A stretch of DNA of 7,517 nt, from the NCBI GenBank assembly GCA_022736535.1, contig DZCT01000203.1:1067-8583 (forward strand). Reading direction: 5' to 3'. This stretch comes from Desulfatirhabdium butyrativorans (lineage in GTDB: Bacteria; Desulfobacterota; Desulfobacteria; Desulfobacterales; JAIFKL01). Positions within the stretch are counted from its first letter, which is position 1. Every line of letters begins with the position of its first letter. The translations under genes and the position numbers were made by a program. The notes beneath the pieces were generated by a model. The model saw only the letters and a list, made by a program, of their open reading frames with translations, did not search any database and was not told the origin of the DNA. Below are positions 1 to 6,109 of the stretch, piece after piece.

Positions 1-800
1 TAAACGGAAACGGCGTTCAGGATGCCGGGGAAAAAGGCATTCCGGGCGTCACGGTCGAGATGAAAGACGCAGACGGCAGTGTGATTAAAACGCTCGTCAC
101 GGATGCAGACGGAAACTACGTGTTTGAGGATGTGCCGCAGGGCAGTTACACGCTTGAGCAGATTGCGCCCCCGGGATTTGCGCCGGTCAGCGCGGCTCCG
201 GTCGGTGTGAATGTGCCTGAGAACGGCGCGGCAGTTGCAAGTTTCGGAAATCTCAGAGCCGGAACCGTAAGCGGCACGGTATTCAACGATATAAACGGAA
301 ACGGCGTTCAGGATGCCGGGGAAAAAGGCATTCCGGGCGTCACGGTTGAACTGAAAGACGTCTTCGGAAATGTCGTGAAAACCGCTCTCACAGATGCAGA
401 CGGGAATTATGTTTTCTCCAATCTGCCGCCGGGCAGTTATACTCTGACCCAAGGTGAAAATATCGTTCCGGCGAATGTTGCCGGAGGCGCTGCGGCGACA
501 GCAAATTTCGCCGTCATTCAGCAGACCGGAACTGTAAGCGGCAGGGTCTTTAATGACCTGAATGAAAACGGTATTCAGGATGCAGATGAAAGCGGCATCC
601 CCGGTATAAGGGTAGAACTGAGAGACAGCAGCGGAAATCTGATCGCAACTGCTGTTACCGGCGATGACGGCGCCTATCTGTTCAGCAATGTAAAGGAAGG
701 CAATTACACGGTTTCGGAACAGGACCCGGAAGGCGCTGTCTCCACAACAGCCAATACGGTTTCCGTTGCGATCCGAGGCGCCGGACCCGCGCTTGCCGAC
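1..800 (+). repeat. Tandem SdrD-B-like coding repeats
   Basis: Unit 1 is cut by the window start and ends near 260; unit 2 runs 261-527; unit 3 runs 528 to about 800. Bases 1-55 are identical to 292-346, an offset of 291 bp (97 codons). Unit 3 keeps only the amino-acid pattern. Units 1 and 2 therefore look recently duplicated or converted, while unit 3 is older. Unit 2 is about 8 residues shorter than unit 1 because it lacks the APPGFAPVSAAP stretch. Confidence 0.85.
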
Positions 801-1304
801 TTCGGAGACTGTATGGATTGCGAGACCGAGCCGACGGAATACCTGCCGCCGACTGCTTACAAGACTGTTTCCGGCGACCGTCCCATTCTTGAATGGGAGA
901 TGGTCTGGACTAACAGGGACAACTCGGAAGGTCTTCTGGTTCATATCGAAGTTCCGCTTCCCGATGAACTGACCTACATAGAAGGAAGTCTCGGCGCCGA
1001 CTACGGCAATTTCTGGTATGATAAAGACAGACATACAATCGTATGGGAAGGTATTATTCCCGGAAACGGCGGAACCGTTAAGATAGGGTATGAAACTGCT
1101 GTGTCGGATGATGCGGATCATGTTGAAAATCAGGCATGTGCCGTGTGGGACAGAAACGGAAACGGCGAGTGGGAAGATGAAGCGGCGTCTTCGGAGCAGA
1201 TTTCGGTCTGCACGGATAATCCGGATTCTTCGGACGCGGGCGATGCGACCGGATGGACCGCGCCCGAACCCCATAAACCTGATAAGCTGATGAAGCCGTT
1301 CTGA
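1..1304 (+). CDS. SdrD-B-like repeat surface protein with DUF11-like C-terminal domain (5' partial)
   Basis: The frame is open from the first base (complete codons from position 3) to TGA at 1302-1304, so the start and any signal peptide lie upstream. The visible part has two full SdrD-B-like units and the end of a third, each with the pattern GTVSGxVFND.N.NGxQD...GIPG followed by DADGNYVF and GSYTL. This is the prealbumin-like, calcium-associated fold of bacterial adhesins. From about 837 to 1230 it changes to a DUF11-like domain: a WTN motif, then PLPDELTYIEGS, and a D-R-N-G-N-G-E loop. Four Cys are visible, two in a CMDC motif at the junction. The last 30 residues are Asp/Pro-rich and end in LMKPF, with no LPXTG motif, membrane helix or aromatic-terminated beta strand that would explain anchoring. 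The likely role is an extracellular or surface structural protein or adhesin; the export route is unknown. It converges with the kinase gene. The family call is firm; the exact role is inferred. Confidence 0.85.
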   Translation, partial: NGNGVQDAGEKGIPGVTVEMKDADGSVIKTLVTDADGNYVFEDVPQGSYTLEQIAPPGFAPVSAAPVGVNVPENGAAVASFGNLRAGTVSGTVFNDINGNGVQDAGEKGIPGVTVELKDVFGNVVKTALTDADGNYVFSNLPPGSYTLTQGENIVPANVAGGAAATANFAVIQQTGTVSGRVFNDLNENGIQDADESGIPGIRVELRDSSGNLIATAVTGDDGAYLFSNVKEGNYTVSEQDPEGAVSTTANTVSVAIRGAGPALADFGDCMDCETEPTEYLPPTAYKTVSGDRPILEWEMVWTNRDNSEGLLVHIEVPLPDELTYIEGSLGADYGNFWYDKDRHTIVWEGIIPGNGGTVKIGYETAVSDDADHVENQACAVWDRNGNGEWEDEAASSEQISVCTDNPDSSDAGDATGWTAPEPHKPDKLMKPF

Positions 1305-1313
1305 ATTGAGAAG

Positions 1314-1391
1314 TGAGAAGTGAGAAATAAAGGACTGAGGACTCAGCACTCAGTCCTCAACACTTCTGTTTCTCACTTCTCATTTTTTTTT
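1314..1391 (+). terminator. Strong intrinsic terminator of the SdrD-B-like gene
   Basis: Starting 10 bases after the stop codon, TGAGAAGTGAGAAA (1314-1327) pairs perfectly with TTTCTCACTTCTCA (1369-1382). An inner hairpin sits inside (1331-1339 with 1349-1357), and nine T follow directly (1383-1391). A 14-bp stem plus a T tract is a textbook rho-independent layout, though the stem is AT-moderate. The left arm is a heptamer array (TGAGAAG twice, then TGAGAAA). The right arm and T tract are also the last codons of the opposing kinase gene. Confidence 0.8.
1325..1357 (-). terminator. Candidate terminator of the kinase gene
   Basis: Read on the minus strand, a perfect 9-bp stem (1349-1357 with 1331-1339, loop 1340-1348) follows directly on the kinase stop codon and is followed by the weak T-rich run TTATTT. 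It is the inner hairpin of the plus-strand terminator, so the same 80 bp can serve both convergent genes. The T run is interrupted, so this direction is less certain. Confidence 0.5.
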
Positions 1392-4300
1392 CAATCTGAT
1401 TTAAAACGCTTTCCGCTTCATCAAAGCTGAACTCGTTAATCTTTTGCAGCAGAATTTCCATGTCTGCTTTAAACTCTGAATCCTCAAGTGCGGCAGCCAA
1501 GGCATTATAGCAGGACACTGATGCTATGGGGTCTGATTCCCTGAGACTTTGATGAAAATTTTCAAGAAGAAGGGAGGGAAGGTTTTTATCTTTTGCCTCC
1601 TGTCTCCTGTCTCCTGTCTCATCCCTCCTGTCTCCTGTCTCCCGGGCGGGGGCTGCTATGAGCGATATGTTTTTCTCCAATTGCTCAAACGCCGCGGCGA
1701 GACTGTCCGAGATATGCTTTATCTCATCTGTGTTACGCGCTTCGCACAGCAATTCCAGACCTTTTGCCTTATCGTAAATCTCTGTCGCCGAGATATTGCC
1801 CGATGCGCCTTTTAAACCGTGGGCTTTTGCTTTGGCAAGTTCAAATTTTTCTTTTTCAACAAGTTCAGCAAATTCTGAAACAAATCCTTTCTGCATCCGG
1901 CAAAAATCTCTGAGAATATCCGCATACAGGCCCGGGTCGCCTCCGAGACGTTTCAAGCCCTCGGCTGTATCCATGCCCGGAAGAGCCGGAATATCCGGAA
2001 TTGCGGCTTGGGGTTTGGGACTTTCAGCCCGGTCTTTCATTGTCCCGCTGCTCTCCTCTTTCTGCGGTCTCACAGAGATATTCTTTTTGAGTATGGCAAA
2101 TAATTCAATGCGGTTAATCGGTTTTGAGATATAGTCGTTCATCCCCGCGTCAAGACACTTCTGACGGTCCCCTGCCATCGCATGGGCAGTCATGGCGATG
2201 ATGGGAACGGAGGAAGGGTTCGGAGTCTCACCTCTGACCTCTGACCCCGAACCCCATACCCCGCCCCGAATGACCCGCGTGGCTTCAAGTCCGTCCATTT
2301 CGGGCATCTGAACATCCATCAGGACAGCATGATAGGATTTCTCTTTCACGGCTTTGACTGCCTCCAATCCGTTTTCGGCTGTATCAACTGTAATTCCGAT
2401 GCTTTGCAATATCTCAGCCGCCACACGGCGGTTGATCGGATGATCTTCCACAAGCAGAACTTGCACTCCCGAAAATGCCGGGGTCCGGAATATTTCTCCG
2501 TTCTCTCTGTCAAGCGAGGCGGTCTTGTGTCCGAATATCTCCAGAATGGTATCCGACAGTTGGGACTGCCTGACCGGCTTGATGAGATAACTTTCCACAC
2601 CGGCTTCTTTTGCCCGTCGAATGTCTTTTTCCCGTATATAACCGCTGATAATGATGATCGGCGGCGGATTTCCCATCGGATGCTTCTTGATTTTCTCCGC
2701 AGCCGTGATCCCGTCCATGCCCGGAAGTTTGTAGTCCATGATGATCAGGTCAAATTGAGAATTGAGAATTGAAGATTTCTCTTTTCTCAATTTTTCATTT
2801 CTCAATTCATACAGCGCCAGCGCCTCTTCCGCGGATGTTGCAGTCGTGATCTGCATCTTCAGAGACTCAAGCTGTTCTTTGAGTATCATCATCACGGTCT
2901 CATTGTCTTCCACCAGAAGCACTTTTAAGTGAGAAGTGAGAACTGAGAACTGAGAACTGCATTTCTCATTTCTCAATTTTTCATTTCTCAATTCCCTGAA
3001 CCGGGCAGTGAAATAAAATGCGCTGCCTTTGCCGGGAGTGCTTTCCACCCAGATATTGCCGCCCATCATCGTCACTATCCGTTTGCAGATCGCAAGTCCC
3101 AGACCCGTGCCGCCGTATTTGCGGGTCACGGAGCCGTCCGCCTGCACAAATGCCTCAAAAAGCTTTTCACAAACCTCCGGCGCAATCCCGATCCCTGTAT
3201 CTCTCACGCAGAACAGCAGCTCGATTTCTCCCGCATCGTCCGCAAAAAATCGCTGCGCTTTATTTTTGCACTCCGGAGCTTCACCCCTCACCCCTGACCC
3301 CTCACCTCTGACCCCTGCCTCAATACATATCTCCCCGTCATTCGTAAATTTGAAAGCATTGGAGGTCAGATTCACCAATACCTGACGCAGACGGAAGGGG
3401 TCAGAGACAAGCTGTTCCGGAACATTCGGAGAGATTTTGATGATGAGTTCGGAAGACGCTTCCGCTATTTTCTCAAAGAAAATATCGCAGACTTCTTTGA
3501 TGACATCTCTCACAGAAAAGGCGATGCTTTCAAATTCAAGCTTGCCTGCCTCAATCTTGGAAAAATCCAGAATATCATTGATAATTCCCAGCAATGACCG
3601 GGCTGATGTTCGGATGATGTCCAAATATTCCCGATGCTTGCGGTTCGGATCCGCACTCAGCGCCAGTTCGCAGGTGGCGATAATGCCGTTCATGGGCGTG
3701 CGGATTTCATGGCTCATGTTGGCGAGAAACTCGCTCTTGGCAAGATTTGCCGCCTCTGCATTCTTTGCCATTGTCTGAGAATAGAGAATCGCCTCTTCCA
3801 ACTGCCGGTTTGCTATTGCCAACTGTTCTGTACGCTGGGCAACCCGCTGTTCCAGTTCCTCATTGAGACATCTGAGAGATTCTTCTGCCCGTCTGCGCTG
3901 AATCAGACGCCACATTCCCTGCATCATCAGCGTCAGTTGGCGCACATCGGATTCATCGTAATCTTCGGGCTTGTTTGCCACGCCGGCAATCAGCACGATG
4001 TTATCTCCTTCAAAAACCGGAATGCTCATCAGGCGCAAAATCGGAACATGACCCTTGGGATAGCCTTTTTTCAGCGGATGGGGAGCAGTGTAGTCGTTGA
4101 CGATGAAGGCGCTGCGCTGTTTCAGCGATTCTGCCCACAGCCCGGTTCTCTCCACAGGCCAGACAATCGCCCTTTCCGAAAGATGACATCGGGCCCGGGT
4201 GTGTACCGAGGACCAGGAATGAACGCTGAGAAGGGTTTCATTTTTGCTGGTAAAGGCAATAAAACCGATTTCGCTCTTGGTCAGTTGAACCCCTTTTGCG

Positions 4301-5637
4301 AGGGCAAAATCCCGAACCGCCTGTACGGAGGCGTCGGTCATCTGATTCAGTTCCAGCAATGCCTCCAGCCGGGATTCGTCGAGACGGAGCGCATCTTCCG
4401 CTTTTTTCAGCATGGTGATGTCGGTTGTCACCGTCACCATCCAGTCTTCGCCGGCAAAGGTCAGAAACCTTGCGGAAACAAGGCATCTCAGCACCCCGCC
4501 GTCTTTTTTTTTCATATAGGTTTCAAAGCCTTTGATCTCTTTTTTCTCTCTGACAACTTCAGTGATATGCGCCATATCCTCGGAGTGTACAAAAAGACTG
4601 AGTTTGCAGGCAGTGTTTTCCGACGCGGTATCAAGGCTGTATCCGAATATCGTACAGAAAGCTTCGTTGACCTGAATGAGATGTCCGTCTGCCATCCGGA
4701 TCATCATCATCGGATCGGGCGCCGCCTCCAGCGTGCGCCGGTATCGCTCCTCACTCGCGTGAACTTCCTGTCGCAACTGCTCAAGCGATTTGTTCACGCG
4801 GCTGTAAAGCTTGGCGTTTTCAATGGCAATGGCAGCGTGATCCGAGAGCATGGTAAAGAAAAACCGGTCGCTTTCGCTGAATTCCGCCAGACGATGCCCC
4901 GAATCCGCATAAAGAATCCCCACAGGTCTGTCCCCGAAAAGCAGGGGCGAACACATCACCGACTGAAGATCAAGCGCGGCAATGCTTGCAGACATATCGG
5001 TGTGATCCTCTCCGAAACTCATCCGAAATACGGTTTCTTTGCTTTCAATTGCCCGCCTCACAGTGGAATGCGAAAAGAGTGATTCCCGCAACTCATATTG
5101 TTTCAAAGGGATATTGCGGACTGCGCCGGTATCGGGCAGGATATTTCCCTTTTCATCGGTCAGCGCGATAAAGCCCCGCTCCGCTCCTACGAGGCTGAGG
5201 ACTTCTTTAAGCACAATGTTGAGGATGTTTTCCAGACTGTCCAAGGAAATCATCCTGCCGGTGACTTCTTTCAGGCGCAGGAAGTCTTTCTTTATCACCG
5301 CGTTCCATAAGCGGTTCATGATGTCGGCGACTTTTGCTTCAGAATCATTTTCATTTAAATAAAGAATCGTTACATCCACAGAAAGGTTGATTTTATCTCC
5401 TGAGAGGAGTTTTTTTCTTTTGATCTGTTCGCCGTTGACAAAGACATGATTCTTCGCGTCCCTGTCAATGAGGGTGTAGGTGTTTCCTTCTTTTATCAGT
5501 ACGGCATGGCTTCGGGAAACCTTGGGCGCATCAAACACGATGTCATTTTCTGTTCCTCTGCCCAGACGGTATCTGTTTTTTTTAAGCGGAATCTGTCTGA
5601 CAATCTTATCGCCTTCAATCTGAATTAACCGCTTCAT
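1357..5637 (-). CDS. Hybrid histidine kinase, FHA-GAF-PAS-GAF-HisKA-HATPase-REC-REC-HPt
   Basis: A 1426-residue soluble multi-step phosphorelay kinase with no membrane segment or signal peptide. Domains: FHA 1-95 (GRGTENDIVF, SRSH, VNG); GAF about 132-275; PAS about 296-410; second GAF about 425-580; coiled coil 582-632; HisKA with H-box MSHEIRTPMNG (H643); HATPase with N-box N756/N760, DTGIGI 813-818, F-box 826-830 and GGTGLGLAI 842-850; REC1 with E910/D911, phospho-site D968 and K1020; REC2 with E1064/D1065, D1108 and K1172; HPt with AHGLKG (H1273); then a helical tail. All catalytic residues are intact, so an H643-Asp-H1273 relay to an unseen regulator is expected. I chose the ATG at 5637 because GGAG lies 9 nt upstream and FHA begins at once; an upstream in-frame ATG at 5745 would add 36 residues encoded by an intergenic repeat. 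Repeat-derived peptides are inserted at about 775-790, 881-904, 944-961, 1125-1143 and 1331-1350. Ligands and output are unknown. Confidence 0.93.
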   Translation of the reverse strand: MKRLIQIEGDKIVRQIPLKKNRYRLGRGTENDIVFDAPKVSRSHAVLIKEGNTYTLIDRDAKNHVFVNGEQIKRKKLLSGDKINLSVDVTILYLNENDSEAKVADIMNRLWNAVIKKDFLRLKEVTGRMISLDSLENILNIVLKEVLSLVGAERGFIALTDEKGNILPDTGAVRNIPLKQYELRESLFSHSTVRRAIESKETVFRMSFGEDHTDMSASIAALDLQSVMCSPLLFGDRPVGILYADSGHRLAEFSESDRFFFTMLSDHAAIAIENAKLYSRVNKSLEQLRQEVHASEERYRRTLEAAPDPMMMIRMADGHLIQVNEAFCTIFGYSLDTASENTACKLSLFVHSEDMAHITEVVREKKEIKGFETYMKKKDGGVLRCLVSARFLTFAGEDWMVTVTTDITMLKKAEDALRLDESRLEALLELNQMTDASVQAVRDFALAKGVQLTKSEIGFIAFTSKNETLLSVHSWSSVHTRARCHLSERAIVWPVERTGLWAESLKQRSAFIVNDYTAPHPLKKGYPKGHVPILRLMSIPVFEGDNIVLIAGVANKPEDYDESDVRQLTLMMQGMWRLIQRRRAEESLRCLNEELEQRVAQRTEQLAIANRQLEEAILYSQTMAKNAEAANLAKSEFLANMSHEIRTPMNGIIATCELALSADPNRKHREYLDIIRTSARSLLGIINDILDFSKIEAGKLEFESIAFSVRDVIKEVCDIFFEKIAEASSELIIKISPNVPEQLVSDPFRLRQVLVNLTSNAFKFTNDGEICIEAGVRGEGSGVRGEAPECKNKAQRFFADDAGEIELLFCVRDTGIGIAPEVCEKLFEAFVQADGSVTRKYGGTGLGLAICKRIVTMMGGNIWVESTPGKGSAFYFTARFRELRNEKLRNEKCSSQFSVLTSHLKVLLVEDNETVMMILKEQLESLKMQITTATSAEEALALYELRNEKLRKEKSSILNSQFDLIIMDYKLPGMDGITAAEKIKKHPMGNPPPIIIISGYIREKDIRRAKEAGVESYLIKPVRQSQLSDTILEIFGHKTASLDRENGEIFRTPAFSGVQVLLVEDHPINRRVAAEILQSIGITVDTAENGLEAVKAVKEKSYHAVLMDVQMPEMDGLEATRVIRGGVWGSGSEVRGETPNPSSVPIIAMTAHAMAGDRQKCLDAGMNDYISKPINRIELFAILKKNISVRPQKEESSGTMKDRAESPKPQAAIPDIPALPGMDTAEGLKRLGGDPGLYADILRDFCRMQKGFVSEFAELVEKEKFELAKAKAHGLKGASGNISATEIYDKAKGLELLCEARNTDEIKHISDSLAAAFEQLEKNISLIAAPARETGDRRDETGDRRQEAKDKNLPSLLLENFHQSLRESDPIASVSCYNALAAALEDSEFKADMEILLQKINEFSFDEAESVLNQIEKKMRSEKQKC
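1597..1641 (-). repeat. Heptanucleotide array inside the kinase gene (encodes ETGDRR repeats)
   Basis: On the plus strand CTCCTGT occurs at 1597, 1604, 1611, 1625 and 1632, with a degenerate copy at 1618 and a final partial copy. In the kinase frame this gives ETGDRRD-ETGDRRQ (residues 1333-1346) between the HPt domain and the C-terminal helices. The heptamer has no stop codon in any frame on the coding strand, so all three frames encode the same 7-residue cycle. It is a direct array; I see no inverted arm. Confidence 0.9.
2209..2265 (-). repeat. GGTTCGG-type heptamer element inserted in REC2
   Basis: GGGTTCGG (2216-2223) and CCGAACCC (2247-2254) are inverted arms. Between and after them the bases step in sevens (TCACCTC, TGACCTC, TGACCCC, GAACCCC, ATACCCC). 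It encodes about residues 1125-1143 (GGVWGSGSEVRGETPNPSS), in the loop after helix 3 of the second receiver and just before strand VPIIAMTA. The motif matches the intergenic elements at 5689-5743 and 5999-6063. Confidence 0.8.
2753..2807 (-). repeat. TTGAGAA-type heptamer element inserted in REC1
   Basis: The outer arms AATTGAGAA (2753-2761) and TTCTCAATT (2799-2807) are perfect. A second 9-bp pair is nested inside (2760-2768 with 2784-2792). AATTGAG repeats every 7 bp at the left end. Bases 2775-2807 match 2961-2993 at 32 of 33 positions. It encodes ELRNEKLRKEKSSILNSQ (residues 944-961) between helix 2 and strand 3 of REC1, just ahead of FDLIIMD. Confidence 0.85.
2929..2993 (-). repeat. TTGAGAA-type heptamer element in the HATPase-REC1 linker
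   Basis: The left part on the plus strand is a 7-bp array (AGTGAGA twice, then ACTGAGA twice); the right part holds the TTTCTCA-type complement. The arms pair imperfectly. The right 33 bases are 32/33 identical to the element in REC1. It encodes ELRNEKLRNEKCSSQFSVL (residues 882-900), between the end of the ATPase domain (FYFTARF) and the start of REC1 (KVLLVED). Confidence 0.85.
3281..3322 (-). repeat. TCACCCC heptamer array inserted in the HATPase domain
   Basis: The plus strand reads TCACCCC, TCACCCC, TGACCCC, TCACCTC, TGACCCC, TGCCTCA: six consecutive heptamers. It encodes GVRGEGSGVRGEA (residues 775-787) between the strand after the N-box (GEICIEA) and the strand leading to DTGIGI. The peptide resembles GSEVRGE of the REC2 insert, consistent with a shared repeat family in the same orientation. 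Confidence 0.85.
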
Positions 5638-5646
5638 CTGTAACTG

Positions 5647-5650
5647 CTCC
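5647..5650 (-). promoter_or_regulatory. Ribosome binding site of the kinase gene
   Basis: GGAG on the minus strand lies 9 nt before the ATG at 5637. It decides the start: the upstream in-frame ATG at 5745 sits within a repeat and has no comparable purine-rich site. Confidence 0.75.
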
Positions 5651-5688
5651 GAAAAAAAGAAATTACGGTAAATTAATATCACGCCGGC

Positions 5689-5743
5689 GGGGTTCGAGGT
5701 TCGGGGTTTTCCCTCTGACCTCCTGCCTCGCACCCCGAACCCC
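5689..5743. repeat. GGTTCGG-type inverted heptamer element in the kinase leader
   Basis: GGTTCGGGGT (5698-5707) pairs with ACCCCGAACC (5732-5741). GGGGTTCG (5689-5696) pairs alternatively with CGAACCCC (5736-5743). The left arm repeats GGTTCGA/GGTTCGG in sevens. It lies about 50 nt upstream of the kinase start, so it would be transcribed as a hairpin in the 5' leader from the predicted promoter. Confidence 0.8.
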
Positions 5744-5747
5744 ACCG

Positions 5748-5765
5748 TCCCCCCTCAAGGGGGGA
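5748..5765. repeat. Short perfect hairpin, C6-TCAA-G6
   Basis: Seven-base arms (TCCCCCC 5748-5754 and GGGGGGA 5759-5765) enclose a TCAA loop, right beside the previous inverted element. No T tract follows on either strand, so I do not call it a terminator. In the minus-strand transcript it would add a second stable hairpin to the kinase leader. Confidence 0.75.
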
Positions 5766-5818
5766 ATTTCCTGATATTGACCGAAACGTGAAAATGAGAA
5801 TCCAACTGTGTAATTCAT

Positions 5819-5847
5819 ATCATATTCATTTCAGATTTTAATTGCAA
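5819..5847 (-). promoter_or_regulatory. Candidate sigma-70 promoter of the kinase gene
   Basis: On the minus strand TTGCAA (5842-5847) is followed after exactly 17 nt by TATGAT (5819-5824), matching 4/6 and 5/6 of the housekeeping consensus. Transcription would start near 5812, giving a leader of about 175 nt that contains both the 5748-5765 hairpin and the 5689-5743 element. Confidence 0.5.
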
Positions 5848-5956
5848 GAACTGCTTCCGGCAATATAGAAAAATGTCTTTTTTCCGAGTATGATTTCCGA
5901 TAAATTTTCCTGCTGTCCGAGTCCTTATAATTTCCGGTTTCATCAGATTTAATTTC

Positions 5957-5985
5957 TTGCTTTTTCACTCGTTTTATTATATAAA
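5957..5985 (+). promoter_or_regulatory. Candidate sigma-70 promoter of the vWA-OmpA gene
   Basis: TTGCTT (5957-5962) and TATAAA (5980-5985) are 17 nt apart, with a weak -35 (3/6) and a good -10 (5/6). In such AT-rich DNA chance matches are common. A start near 5992 would place the 17-bp inverted repeat at 5999-6063 at the very 5' end of the transcript. Confidence 0.4.
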
Positions 5986-5998
5986 AAATTATTTTTCC

Positions 5999-6063
5999 GG
6001 TTCGGGGTTCGAGGTACGAGGTCGGAGGGAAAACCTCGAACCCCTCACCTCGAACCCCGAACC
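5999..6063. repeat. GGTTCGG-type element with perfect 17-bp inverted arms
   Basis: GGTTCGGGGTTCGAGGT (5999-6015) is the exact reverse complement of 6047-6063. A nested CGAGGT/ACCTCG pair (6017-6022 with 6033-6038) is also present. The sequence steps in heptamers (GGTTCGG, GGTTCGA, GGTACGA, GGTCGGA, then CCTCGAA, CCCCTCA, CCTCGAA, CCCCGAA). It ends 60 nt before the vWA-OmpA start, leaves the ribosome site free, and has no T tract. Confidence 0.9.
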
Positions 6064-6109
6064 TTTAAGCATTGTTGATATAAACAAACGAGCAATCGAG
6101 GCAAAAAAG

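Larger units (their letters stand above)
5766..5998. other. AT-rich divergent intergenic core
   Basis: No open frame with a ribosome site was found. The stretch is clearly richer in A/T than the flanking genes and lies between two divergent genes, as expected of a promoter region. It contains the two promoter candidates listed here. It also has a consensus TATAAT at 5926-5931 without a recognisable -35 box, and a TCCGAGT word repeated near 5883 and 5916. No operator palindrome could be assigned. Confidence 0.6.

Noticed and set aside
1597..1641. Possible CRISPR-like array
   Set aside because: Units are 7 bp and contiguous without spacers; it is a simple tandem repeat.
2329..2772. Plus-strand frame of 147 codons opposite the receivers
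   Set aside because: Antisense to REC1 and REC2, whose phospho-sites and flanking strands are plainly encoded on the minus strand.
3634..5082. A 482-codon open frame on the plus strand
   Set aside because: It is fully antisense to the kinase, whose GAF, PAS and HisKA motifs are clear in the other strand. Its translation is rich in His/Arg/Phe with no recognisable domain, and no ribosome site was seen.
5926..5931. Consensus TATAAT as an extra promoter
   Set aside because: No -35-like hexamer at 16-18 nt and no extended -10; chance is likely in AT-rich DNA.
5999..6063. Riboswitch
   Set aside because: The structure is a simple inverted repeat of heptamers that recurs elsewhere, including inside coding sequence; it matches no ligand-binding fold I know.
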